Source: Adiantum capillus-veneris | Lineage: Eukaryota > Streptophyta > Polypodiopsida > Polypodiales > Pteridaceae | NCBI GenBank assembly: GCA_014529385.2 | Contig: CM043952.1 | Coordinates: 156,585,057-156,649,056 of the forward strand | Direction of reading: 5' to 3' | Length of the DNA: 64,000 nt | Shown here: in pieces, positions 10,026 through 21,754 of the stretch | Layout of the letters: each line of letters opens with the position of its first letter | Position numbering within the stretch: the first letter of the stretch is position 1 | Made by a program: the position numbers and the translations under genes | Notes under the pieces: generated by a model | What the model was told of the DNA's origin: nothing | Seen by the model: only the letters and a program-made list of their open reading frames with translations | The model's database searches: none

Positions 10026-12261
10026 AAGCTGTCAGGATTTTCCTTTCGCAACCAGTAGCATTTAGACTTTTAGTAAAAAGCAGTTCAAAAGTCAATATTG
10101 ATCATAACTTGAACAAATTTCATCCATTCTTGTCCATTTCACCAGTGGGACTAGGAAGACTAGAGCTATGACTGATTGAAATCTGAGCCAAATCTGGGCC
10201 TGAGGTACACCGATCGCGATCGTAGTACAGAGGCCAAAATGAGATCTAATCACATGAGTGGTTTGCTGATAGCTAGAGGGTCATTTTGGTCCACTCTGTG
10301 TTTTATTTAAAGCACTTTTGAGTTTATAAGTCCCAATTTTGGGTTACAAGGGAGTTTTGGCTTAGACTTTGATTTTTCAGGGGTTTTTGATGTCCAATTG
10401 ACTTGAAACTTGATGGGTGACTTGAACAAGATGTGTACAAGAGATCTGTTAGGTTTTGGTCAAATTCTGATGCTGAGGTACACCGATCGCGATCGTAGTA
10501 CCTGGGCTTTTTTGGGTGAAAACTGGATGGCCTTGGTCCCCTATGCCTGCCTAGCCCACTGATGATTTATTTTCAAGTTTGGACTTAAAATGAACAAATT
10601 AGAGCAATTTTTCACAGTTTGACCTTATTTTACTAAGTCTAACCATATTTGGTTTTCCTGATGATTTCTGGTTGGAGCCTGGAGTTAGTTGAAGTTAGTT
10701 TTTGAGCTTTTATTGCTTCCATGATGTGTTGCTATCATTAGCCTACTCCGCTGTCTGATTCTGACTTGATCCGGCACTTTTTACCCCGTCTTGGGAGATT
10801 TTCCAGACTTGTGCATTTTTCAGGCATTCTTTGGATACCAATGTGATAATTGGGCATCTCTAAGTCGCCTTTTAGTCTTTGAAATTAGTTCGGACAAACT
10901 CTTCCCTTGTGTGATCACTTGAGACTGAAATGGTCATCTGCGTCCTTGTAGGAGATTCTGAGCTTCATTCAGGGTTTTCTACTACTGTGTTGATTCCTAG
11001 TCGGACAGGTATGCCTTCAAACACCCGTCATAATTTTCAGTCGAATTTTGGTAGTTGCAGGTCAAATTTTCCCGTTTCGGTTGTGTTTGACAAATTTGAC
11101 CCAATCTATGAGCAAAATTTGTGCATTTTCCATGAAAATTCAAGAGAGTGTATCTTTCACTGAGTTCTAAGCCTGGGCCAAGCCAAAATTTACAAAACCT
11201 ACATCTGGGGGCATCGATCGCGATCTTACCATAATTACCAAATTCATTTTTGACACCTGCAGTTTGTTGGCGAAGCTGAGGGGATGCATTTTGCAATTTC
11301 TGTGCCAAGTTTGGTCGGTGGGGTGCACCAATCACGATCGTTGTACCACTACCAAACTGAGAACTGATCATATGGCCTGGTTCCTGGCATTGTGGGGAGC
11401 ACATTGATGTGTTCTGTGCTTGAAAAGTTTTGTTTTGATGCCTCTAAGGGCCCTTGACCTATTTGACTCAATCCGACTTTGATTTGATCCATCCGCCCGT
11501 TTGTGCAAAGATTTGTGCTTGCATGCGTAATAGACTTGATCTTTACTTGATAAGGAACATACCTGTGAAATCTGGTATGAAATGTTGGCTCCGACCGTCC
11601 GTATGGGGTAGAAATGTGGCAGCTCGCTCTAGGTCAAGAAGCTCTCTTCTTCTCTCTCAAAATGTGAAAATGAACAATGAGCTAGAATTTTGGCCTACCT
11701 GACCTATATCTCCCCAAGGTTTTCGTGACATAGGGCTGATTTTCCTTACCTTTGATTTCGAGATAATCTGCATACCATTTGTGGGTCGAACCGATCGTCA
11801 TTCTGGCATCGTATGACCATTTGATGCGATTCTGGCGAAATGTGGTCATGATCATTAAGGCTGAAATTCGACATCTTCAAATTAGCTTCATATCTTCCAT
11901 GCTTGATAACCTTATCATGATACTTCGGCGTTTGCTTCCAGAACTTGATTCCGACACTGTGGGCGATAATTTTTACTTTTTGGAAGATTATTAATGAAAA
12001 TCAAACAAAATAATTTGAAAATACTTATTAACTGGTGAAAATTAGCCAAAAATTATTATACTCACCCCTAAGCATATATTTTCACTAGAAGCATCCCAAT
12101 GCTCCAAATTTTGTCATTCCAGCTTATTATTATGCTGGTTGGATGATAAAAACGCTAAAAAATACCAAATTTTGATCAAATTTTTTCGAAATTGAACTCT
12201 AAAAAATGAAAAAAATAACAACAAACACACGCATTATGTACATATATACACGTTGGACCCC
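10026..12261 (-). other. G1 2.2-kb noncoding block with palindrome repeats
   Basis: No convincing coding sequence. It lies between the two extra 3' coding regions and holds four or five copies of the CGATCGCGATCG palindrome with similar flanks. A 'CTGACAG' on the minus strand just before the open region B could be a splice acceptor, which would make part of this block an intron; this is weak. Confidence 0.6.
10205..11340. repeat. Palindromic CGATCGCGATCG repeats, 3' block of G1
   Basis: Exact 12-bp palindromes at 10211-10222 and 10484-10495, each with GTAC at the same distance on both sides (10205-10228 and 10478-10501); an 11/12 match at 11215-11226; a degenerate copy at 11329-11340. Each is preceded by GAGGTAC-like or GGGTGCAC-like sequence. 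The first two are 273 bases apart. Confidence 0.9.
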
Positions 12262-13400
12262 TCAATGGTCCTGACTGCTGCTAGATTCAGCAGTTACTCT
12301 CCCCTTCCTAAACTGAGTCATCCCGGACGAAGATTGTGTGCATGTGCATGGGTTTCGAAAGCTGTGTCTATGCACGGCCGTGTAATGTGGGCCTATCCTC
12401 ATGTTTGAGACCATGCATCGGGTAACAAAATGCAGTACAAGATGCGGGGATTGAATGTAATTTTCAGTGGCTTTCGATGTTGAGGCTAGCTGTTTATGAA
12501 ACAAAAGAGCTTGCAATTCAATTGCTCTCTCCTGATTGCCGGTTTTTGACGGCAACTATTTTTGGAGCCCATTTGTATTCAATGGTTTTTATAGTTGCAG
12601 ATTTTAATGTACGTTCCTGAATTTCCTTAGGTTTCCATTGCCATTTTGTTAGTTCAGGCTTCCTGTGTTGACTTTTTGGTCTCCCTTCGATCTTGGTCGC
12701 CGAATTGTTGGTTGTCTTCAGCTTTGGTTGCCATTTCCACTCAGGATTAGTTCTTGAATGTTTTTGATATGGTGTTGCTGTCGTCTTGAGTTGTACCTTG
12801 GGCAGCCATATCTGTCTTGGTTTGTTTTGCACGACGGTTTTCTTTATCCATACTTTTCGAACAACCGTTTTCGGTGTTTCTGGCTGATGAGCTGATTGCT
12901 TTTTGTCGACGAGGATAATCGGCCACGAGTGATCTATTTTAGCGAATGGAGTCATGTACGTGTTAGAGTTGTGTTTGTATATCAGTGCATGTTCTGACCA
13001 TTCAGTAACCGCATTGTACGTTCTCATCCATGGAACTCCCAAACATAGTGATTCTCTGATTTCTCCGTCTTTCATTACGACAAATTGATGAGGACAACTA
13101 TTTCCATCAATATTGATTGGTAAGTTTGCTATCCCTAATGTTGGCATTGTTGCCCCTTTTGCAGCTTGTAAATCTCGGGTAGGTTGCACTAGGGTTCGTC
13201 GGTAAGCATCTTGTAAGTGGAGAAGTTGACCACATTGACTCTTGCCCCTGTGTCAATCAATGCTCGTTGATATCTGCCATTCAGAAGTCTGACATTGATG
13301 CGAACATCGATTCCTATTTCCCATTGCTCGTCAGAGTGAATTATAGAAAGAGGAATTTGAGCCGTATCTGCTGGTTGAGGAAGTCTTTGTTGCTGTAATT
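12262..13400 (-). pseudogene. G1 3' open region A: second aspartic-protease-like domain plus W-x-P-K basic domain
   Basis: Follows the integrase C-terminus, probably continuous with it apart from a frameshift near 13430. A Gln/Lys-rich helix is followed by a retropepsin-like fold: ALIDTGARVNVV with DTGA at 13243-13254 and, about 90 residues on, the second hydrophobic-Gly motif (LCLGVPWM) around 13035. An in-frame TAG lies near 13190. Then a basic region with W-[ILQKA]-x-K motifs at about 12850, 12808, 12733, 12637 and 12571, and a short tail to 12262. Retropepsins process gag-pol polyproteins and act as dimers. A second one after integrase is not the usual gypsy layout; I infer homology from motifs only. 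Confidence 0.62.
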
Positions 13401-13424
13401 TCTGTTTCCGCTTTAAAATTTTGA

Positions 13425-14600
13425 TTATGGCCTCCTCCTGTGCTTGAGCCTTGTCTCATTTGCTTTGTTCTTGCGCTCCTGTGCAGTGTGGATTTTGGCA
13501 AGCATCTCTGAGGTTAGTGGTAGGTTGTACTTCGTTAATCTGTAGCCACTAATCCAATTAGGCATCTCCTCTCCCTCTAATGTTGCAAGCTTAATGGCAC
13601 CGCTAGATGATATGTCATGAATCACATAGGAACCATTGCCTCGCTTTTTGAGTTTCCGAAAATGTTGTTTCAGGGTATACATTAAGACATAATCCCCCGT
13701 AGCAAATTCCTTGCTGATAACATGTTGGTCAAAGAATGATTTCATGTTTCGTTTTTGCGGGTATATTGATGCAACTGCTCTCAATCTACTTTCATCCAGT
13801 TTTTCCAGGTTATCTATTTGATCGGATAATTCAAGACCCGTCCATTCAATTCTTTAGCTACCCGAAGTGTGGGGATAGAAATTCAAGTGGCAAAATCGCT
13901 TGAATTCCATAAACCATGTTGAACGGAGTTGTTCCGATTGAGGTTTTGTACGCTACTCTATATGCCCACAAAGCTGAATGCAGCTTCTGATCCTAGTCGG
14001 CTCTCGATTCACCAATGATTTTCGTGAGAATTTTCACCAAAATCTTGTTCGTACTTTCTGCTTGGCCGTTAGCTTGTGGATGATAGGGAGCTGACTTCTT
14101 GTGAATTACCATGAATTCATCCAATAGGAATTCGATCACTTCATTTACAAAATGAGTCCCTCTATCGCTCACTATCTCTATTGGTAAGCCATACCTGGTG
14201 AAAATGTTCTCATACAAAAATTGTGCTGTCGTTTTCGCATCATTTTTTATTGTTGCTTTCGCTTCAACCCATTTTGTGAGATAATCTGTTGCCACAATAA
14301 TGTATTGAGCGTGCGTTTTATATCCAGGAGGCGCAATTGGTTCTACAAAATCTATTTTCCATTTTGCAAATGCTCTAGCCCCCATCATCGGCCTCAAGGG
14401 AATGTCATCTCATGCTCTAGGAATTTTTGTCCTCTGGCAATCGTCACATCATTTCACAAACTCTTCAGCATCCATGAATAATGTAGGCCACCATATGCCA
14501 GCAATAAGAATTGCTTTGGCCGTTTTGTCACAGCTGAGAAATGTCCTCCAGCTTGTCCGCCATGTGCTTGCTCTAAGATAGGAACGTATTCTCTTCTGTC
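13425..14600 (-). pseudogene. G1 integrase: second zinc module, catalytic core, C-terminus
   Basis: Inserts retroelement cDNA into chromosomes. The second HHCC zinc module (H-x6-H near 14550, C-D-D-C near 14450) contains one frameshift and two stops. The rve core (13993-14397) has all three acidic residues: KIDF, VSDRGTHF and NGQAESTN, with exactly 35 residues between the second Asp and the Glu (D,D35E). A TAG replaces what is probably Trp just after the core. The C-terminal part (13425-13784) carries NWISGYRLTKY-type sequence typical of this gypsy group. Broken copy. Confidence 0.88.
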
Positions 14601-17600
14601 GCACACATTCTCAAGTGATTGTCTTTTCCCCTCTTGTAAAGATTGTCCTCAATCAATACATAGTTTTCTGCCTCTTTCGTGATCGTTTTGATGCGTGATC
14701 TACTCATCCCTTCAGGCAGTATCCCGATGGTGAGGTTTTCAACAATGTAGTTACTCCAGCGGGGTGCTACAGATAATTTGAATAGAGTCGCGTGTTCTAT
14801 CGGCTTTTGAAAAGTGCAGATATCACATGATTTGATATGCATATGAACACTTTGTTGCATTTTTGGCCAATATACACCCATTCTCATTAATCTTTGATAC
14901 GTCTGTGCATGCCCATTGTGAATCCCCATGGTTTGCACATGAGACTGGTGTAGATACAAGTCCTGTTCACTTGATTTGACACAAAGCCTAAGGATTTGAT
15001 CCGATCCTTGTTTGTATAACCTTCCAGCCAGCATTACCAATGATCTAGATGCTACAATGGTAGATGGTTGTCTTGTCAAATTCAACGACCCAATAGTCAA
15101 CAAAGGAATTACATCCTCGCTCCATCTTGGAACCATTTCTATGTTGAAGAGATATGCATCTGGCAAATCATCATCAACTCCTACAGGGTTTTCTCCATGC
15201 ACCATTCTAGATAAATGATCCGCTTTTTGGTGTGTAGTTCCTTTTATTACTACAACCGTGAAGTCAAACTCAAGTAGTATAATGAACCATCGTACAATCA
15301 GCCCCGTACTGCAAGGTTTGTTTACCGAGTACAACAGTGCTTGGTGATCAACGAAGAACACGAATTTATTGGAAAGTAGGTAATGTCTAAACTTTTTCAC
15401 AGCATAGATCATACCCAAACCCTCCCTTTCAGTTGTTGTGTAATTCTTCTCTGCACTGTTTAGTTGTCTGCTGGAGTAACTGATTAGAAAATCCATGTTG
15501 TTTTCTCCAGCTTGTGCAAGTATGCATCCTATAACATATGCTGATGCATCTACGTGGACATGGAATATCTTTCCCAATCCGGAGCCTTCAAAATTGGAGC
15601 GGATATCAATCTTTGCTTCAAAGTTTGAAAAGCTTTCTCACACTCATCTGTCCACTCAAATTTAGTTATCAATGCGTAAAGTGGTTTTGCAATTATAGCG
15701 TATGAGTAGATAAATCTGCGATAATATCTACAATGGCCCATAAATGCCTGTACCTCCTTTACCTTTACTGGTCGTGGTAGATCAACAATTACACTGATCT
15801 TCTCCATGTCTGTCGAAATACCGTTTTTGGACACTATATGTCCCAATATTTTGCCTTGTCTTACCATGAAGACACATTTCTCCGGATTCAGGAAAATCCG
15901 ATACAGTCTGTATTTTTCGAACACTTTGGTCAAATGCTCTATGTGCTCCAATCTTACGAGAGAGTGAACACACAAGTCATCCATGTAAATTTCTAAGAAC
16001 TGTCTTAGATATTCTTTAAAAACATGACCCATGAGCCTCTGAAATGTGACTGGTGCATTCATTAAGCCAAAATCCATTACCCTGAAAGCAAAAATGCCCC
16101 ATTCGGTTGCAAAAGCCGTCTTGTGTTGATCCTCTGGCTTAATTGCGAGTTGGTTGTAGCCTGAAAAGCCATCTAAGAAACTGTAGGCTTCTTTTCCTGC
16201 CACTCTTTCTATTACATGATCAGTAATGGGGAGTGGATAGTTGTCCCGAATTGTAGTAGCGTTTACTTTCTTGACATTGACGCACACTCTCAACTTTCCA
16301 TTTTTCTTCGGGACCACCACAATCGGTGAAACCCAGTCAGTATGCTCAATTTCGTAGATAAACTCTGCCTCTCTCAGATTATCTATCTTCTCCTTGATCT
16401 TCCTTGCAAACGTCTCATTGTAAGTATAAGGATGTTGTCTGCTTGGTTTGGTGTCATTCTTAAGGGGTATTGTGTGTTGACAGATCCTTGGATCCACCCC
16501 CTTAAGATCTTTGTATGACCATGCAAACACATCTCTATACTGTTTTAGAGTAGCTATCAAAAGCTCCTCCTCTTCTTCAATAAGATCCGTGGCAATATAT
16601 GCAGGTTTTGGATCTTCTCCTGGCTCCACTAGATCTATTCGTTTGGCTTTTTCAGGACCGTCGTATGATGTACCAGGTTCCTTCAATTCCCTCAACGGTT
16701 GTTGCACTATGATTTTTCTATCTTGTATGGTATACTTCTTATAATGGGACGGCACAACCATCTTGTCAGAATTCGTGTCCTCATCGGTTTCCATTTCAGT
16801 TGTCCAGATGTCTTTGAGGTTTTGTTTGAGCTTATTGTACGTTGTTTTCCTCTCTCTTTTGGTCATTCTAGACCTTGTTTCTCCCTCATTATGTGTCTCA
16901 GTCATTTGCTTTTCGCGCTTGTTCTTCTTGTTGTTTTTCCATGGTTTAGTTTTGATAAACCGGCCAATGACCTCGTCTTTGACACAATCGTCAGCTTTTA
17001 CAAGCCTTAGATATCCCGTTTTGTCATTGACAAGAGGCATGGGTTTATGCTTATTCGCTCTTTCTTTCCTTGTTCTCTTTGATCTATACCGCTCTTGTCG
17101 ACTAGGTTTTTGGTTAGGAAACTCGTAAAACCTGTCCGGTCTCGACATGTACTTCCTACTCGTCTCTGATCCACTTGATCTTTCGTCATCAGCATCTATC
17201 ATTTGGATTTCATCACCCAGTGATGGAAGGTCACCGCTTAGTGAGTCTGTGAATTCCTCCTCTGTTTGATTCCTATCGTTCACTACCGATATTTCATCAA
17301 CTATTCATTTACACTCAGTCTCTCGTAGTGGTTCTTCTTGTTCTTCACTCTCTGATCCTGACTCAAGGATGACGCTAACCATTTGCAACGTCACTAGGTC
17401 GTATCCTTCATCGTCACAAAATTTTGTAGGCGTGCATTCATTAATACATACATCCAAGGTCGACAATATTTGAGTCCACCCAAATGGCTCAAATAAACGT
17501 TCAAGGAAAGCTTCTGGGAGATAATCCTCGTCTTCTACGGACCTTTCCAACACACATTCCTCTTTGATTAAGTCTCCACATTCAGATGCTCCACACATCC

Positions 17601-17712
17601 AAACATGTGCTTTCGTTTGTAACCATGCAGGTGTTTCCTTTCCGTTCACTGTGGCTGAATTAAATTCTTGCACTGGTGTTTTTGCAACGTCTCTATAGTT
17701 GTGATCCTTCAT
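14573..17712 (-). pseudogene. G1 reverse transcriptase, RNase H and first integrase zinc module
   Basis: RT copies RNA to cDNA; RNase H removes the template. A linker (17305-17712) leads through one in-frame TGA into a 577-codon frame (15550-17283) with RT: LRVCVNVKKVN, FGLMNAPVTFQRLM and the catalytic YMDD at 15976-15987. A one-base deletion near 15560 moves into the next frame (14573-15577), where RNase H keeps its acidic residues (VDASAY, TEREGLG, VDHQALL, KADHLSR). Residues 149-270 and from 271 onwards of that frame are a tandem duplication: PRWS..., LYK-x-G-x-D-x-x-LR-x-C, then HHCC. The first HHCC (C-D-I-C at residues 251-254) is intact. Confidence 0.92.
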
Positions 17713-17734
17713 GTTGATTTTCGTTATTAGCTCC

Positions 17735-18052
17735 TCATGCCTTAGGTAAATTTGGTCGTACCCACCCCCAATCTTGTATCATTTTGAGTTGACGCATAAA
17801 AGGTCGCCCCAAAATAATATCAAAGTTGTTCGTTTTTCCGAAATCTACCACAGCAAAGGTGTGCTCATAATTAATTCCACACGAAGTTACAACTACTTGG
17901 TGAAGGATTCCCAATGGTCTCTCTACATACCCATCTGCGAGTTGCAGTTTCATTCTCATCATTCTGAGAGCTAGACGGCCCCATTTCTCCCAGATTTGTT
18001 TAGTAGAAATCGCAACCCCCGCTCCACTGCCTAGGATAGCTATCGTCTTCAT
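17735..18052 (-). pseudogene. G1 canonical retropepsin, catalytic Asp replaced by Gly
   Basis: Retroviral-type aspartic protease between gag and RT. The active-site loop reads ILGSGAGVAI where D-S/G-G-A is required; the codon at 18029-18031 is GGC, one transition from GAC. The second motif (IILGRPFM) is present. The frame breaks at the 3' end near 17740 by a small insertion. Since the catalytic Asp is essential in retropepsins, this copy should be inactive; a sequencing error is possible. Confidence 0.82.
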
Positions 18053-19255
18053 ATCCGATACTCGACAGGTAAGGTCGTATTACCTTCCTCACCTTCACAG
18101 TAATCTTCGACCTTGTTTATGGGCACAGGTTGGGCTTTGGGTTGACCTTCCCGTTTGTATTCTTCTACCGTAGGTTTTGTCTGAAGAGGAATCTTTATTC
18201 CTTTGCTCTCCAAATGTTTCCCCATGTCTTCCCATAAGTGTGGTCTGACTCTCAAGAGTTCTGACAGGGTGATTGTGCATGTTACAGGTGTCGAAAGCAT
18301 CTCTTGAAGACTTTTTGGGTCAATCATTTGTGGAATAGTTCTCATCTGAGATGGAACCAATCTTATCTCCGATTTTGCCTCGTGTTCACCTATAAATGAA
18401 GGCAAGGTTTTCAGGGATTGAGCTTTGCTTTCCATCGAACCCTCCGTTCTTGCATCTCCATACAGCGATTGTATATCTCCTGGATAAAATTCATTGTCCA
18501 TATTAACCTTAGGAATCGGTGCAGACTGTAGCGTCGCGCTTTTGTTCTTTCTATTTCTGATGGTTTCCCATAACTGTTGTGGCCATGGTTCTTCCACTTC
18601 TGGAATTGGCATTATAGTCATTGACTTAGCATCATCAGTGGTGTTCGGCACCACTCGGTGATCAAATGACACTATCGTTTCAGACCTAGGTTCATTTACA
18701 TGTTCTGATTCATCGACCTTCAGTTTTTCTCGCTCTTTGTGAATCAGCACTTCTTGTTATGGGGTTTTAATCGCATTAGGTTCCATCAATGCCTGTGCTA
18801 TTTCAATGAGGTTTACACATTTCCAAACGCTTCGTTTCCACTTCTGGTTGAGGATAAGTCAACCATCTCTGTTCTAGGGTTTGGTTGGTTTTTAGCCTCG
18901 CTTCATACGCTTGTAATAGAGCATCTAAAGGCTCTAGCACTTTCTCGACCAAGACTGATCCCCCTGAGGATGCTTTCCTCGGCTTGTTGTTGTCCTCAAC
19001 AGTTTTACTAACTCTCTCTTGTTTCAGTTGCTCTTTCGTTTCATGTAACTCATTTTGCATGGCGATTTAGGTTTTTATCATTCTTGTTTTCATTCTATCT
19101 CGTTTCGCCTTCCATGATTTCCGCCGGGTTTTCACAGAAAACGAGACACAGATAAACTCTCGTTTTCTGTGGATATTGGCAACTCGACCTTTTTCCAATG
19201 GCTTGCTTTTCTCTAAGTCCTTGGCTTGGGCTCTGGTTACTGCATTGATTTGGAT
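18049..19255 (-). pseudogene. G1 gag-protease linker region
   Basis: Minus-strand frames linking nucleocapsid to protease. 19067-19257 starts with INAVTRAQAKD-like sequence, a common lead-in to gypsy protease; 18803-19060 is a Glu/Lys/Gln-rich coiled coil; 18049-18750 is a hydrophilic 233-codon frame ending with TLSELLRVRPHLWEDM, resembling the segment before protease in plant gypsy polyproteins. Frames differ, so at least two frameshifts lie within. It overlaps the protease start by four bases, where the frame changes. Confidence 0.7.
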
Positions 19256-21724
19256 CATGGCTTCGGTTCTGATACACTGCTTGCACTTGGTAACACCCCC
19301 ACAATATTTATAGTTGCTTTTCCCTTGTTGTCCGGATTCTTTGGGCAATCTGGCAGTATGTGATTCACACCACACCCGTCACAAAACCCAAAAATTTTCA
19401 CTCTTTCGCCTTGGAAAGGACAATTATGCTCCCAGTGATCAGTACTTCCACAACTATAGCACGGTCCAATTGGTGGTTGATTTTGAGGAGGTGGTCCCAT
19501 AGGTTGTCCCGCCCTATTAGGATATCCTCTCGGTTTGTAGTTTTGGTTCGCAATGAACATTAGCGTTCTTTCGTCCACCAAATATTGATCCCTTGAAGGT
19601 TGTGATACATACGTCGGTGGTGCCCTACCCTCATTATTTCCCCACGGTTGATAGGCTTTGTCTGCGTACATCTGTGGTTCAGGTTCAATTACGTAAGGCT
19701 CATTCGGTTCCTCGTAATAAGAAATTTGAGGCGTACTATTTGTTCCTGGTGATGCTTCGTAAGGTTGAGCATACCAAATCATGGCCCTATTTTCTCGTGG
19801 TAATGGAGATTGTTGACCCAACATAGGTTGAGGTCTGTCTGCTCCTGCTACGATATTCACATTTGGCCCATTTCCTCATCTGAGGCTGTCTCATCCCCGG
19901 ATTTGATCTCATATGTTGCTGCATTCTCTTCGTTACTTCCTCTATCATTTGGTCATTTGTCGGCATCAAAGAAGTCTGAGCCTCTTTCTTGGTAGAGGGT
20001 TCACTCTTAATAGATGAAGAGCCACTGGTTACTGATTCAGTATCCTCTGACACTTCCCCATATGCTTTGCAATTATCAACAAGATATAACGCTTCCCTTG
20101 TAACCTGTTCAAATGAGCTACAAGCTTTCAAGTGAAGGTCCTTTTTCAAGGTTTCATTTCTAAGTCCTTCAATGAAGATCACAGACAATCAGTAATTCTC
20201 TCCCTGTGCACCTCTTGATGTATTGCTTGAATCTCAAGGATGCTTCCTTCACTTTTTCGTTCTCCTTTTGTTTAAAAGCATATATTTGTGATACTGTATT
20301 ATGCTTTATACCCCGTTTTGAGAATTCCTCCGCGAACTCCCGTAATACATGTTCAATATTCGAACAAGTTTCAGGGTTCAAAGGTTGAAACCACGTTAAG
20401 GCCGTCCTTCCAAGGTCAGCCCGAATCCCTCATATTGAGTATGAATATCAGTGATCTGATCCGCTCTTAAGACTTGCTTAAAGAGCGACACATGGGCATA
20501 TGGATCCCCTGATCCGCTATACTTCTTTGGCATGCACTTCGCTACCTGGGATGGCCTCATCCTTCTATTGTCTGTGACCAATCTCAATGCTCCTGTGTCT
20601 CGACTTAATCGTTCTCGTACATCATGGATGTCGTGGGTTGCTCTCGTTGGCTCCCCTGCCGCAAATCTACTACTAGGAGGCAAACGTGATGGTGCTGCTG
20701 CAAATGTCGGACCTACTGCGATATGTGTAGAGATAGGAACCGCACTACCTCAATGTGTTGCCATTGATTATTTGGAACGTAATGTTCCCATGGGGCTTGG
20801 CATAGAATAATGAGGTCGACTGAAAGAATCCACTACATGAGTCCTCTCTCCACCTGTTGCCATCGGGTCTGGCATGACAGTTGTAGGTGCTGGTCTCAGT
20901 GGGCTTGGAGTGACATAATAATGGTGGAGTGGTCCACCAAAGTACGTATATCCTTCCAACTCCTTTTTATCGATTGCTGTGTATCGTCTTCCATATTTGT
21001 CGTATGCGGTGATTTTCGTTTCTGATCCCTCTGTGTAGGTGAATACATAAAGTCTTTTCCGCTCCGTCAACTCATCGACGTAGGGTTCCTCACATCTATT
21101 ATAGAGTTCTTCTTCTCCATTATTATATTTGTATAACCGCACGTAGACGTTGTCTGTGTTGACTCTCAAAGTTTCGTTTTCTCGCCTTAACCTCGCATTA
21201 GGGAAGCTCATTGTTGGTGCTTTCTCCGTAGGTTCCTCATCTACTTTGGCTTTCATGCCCATTAATCCCCACTTGTCCACAATGGTAGGATTCAGGACTA
21301 CCACGTACATGATACCTTCGGCATCTAGGTACCTATCTCCGCTATAGCTCACAGGCACTAAGTCCTTGAACTCACTTGGTCTATCTTCTATTTTCACACA
21401 GTAGCAGTCCATACCATCTTTGTAGATCTTGGCACCTTGCTTGTTGTCATACTGATACTTGATGAACAATAGCTTCATTGTGGCCGATGGGTCTGATGGT
21501 CCTGATGCCATGTTTTCTCTTTCGTTTAGGTTTAAATGTCCCAAGTGTTCCGTGAAATACTCGTAGGATCTCTCTGAAGAAGTATCGGAAATACTTTCTT
21601 CAGGGATTGGTTCTAACGATCGTACTACACTTTGGTTTACACTCTCCTCCGTTGATAAAACACTTGCTTGATCCGCTAAATTTCGGTGTTGGTTGTTGAT
21701 TTGTTTTCCCGATCTCAAAAACAT
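19255..21724 (-). pseudogene. G1 gag with extended N-terminal domain and two zinc knuckles
   Basis: Encodes capsid and nucleocapsid. I choose ATG 21724 (MFLRSGKQ), since short basic RSGK starts are common in this group. Residues after it form an unrecognised ~300-residue domain (20768-21724) rich in Tyr, Glu and Asp, then two in-frame stops at about 20769 and 20750. The capsid-like part follows (KKYSGSGDPYAHVSLFKQ near 20520; GLTLEGR near 20400; IEGLRNETLKKDL near 20160). Two knuckles at 19345-19461: CYSCGSTDHWEHNC (CX2CX4HX4C) and CDGCGVNHILPDC (CX2CX3HX4C, one residue short). Frameshifts near 20395, 20200, 19860 and 19257. Confidence 0.82.
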
Positions 21725-21754
21725 GAATAAAGTGGAATTACAGATTGAATCCAA

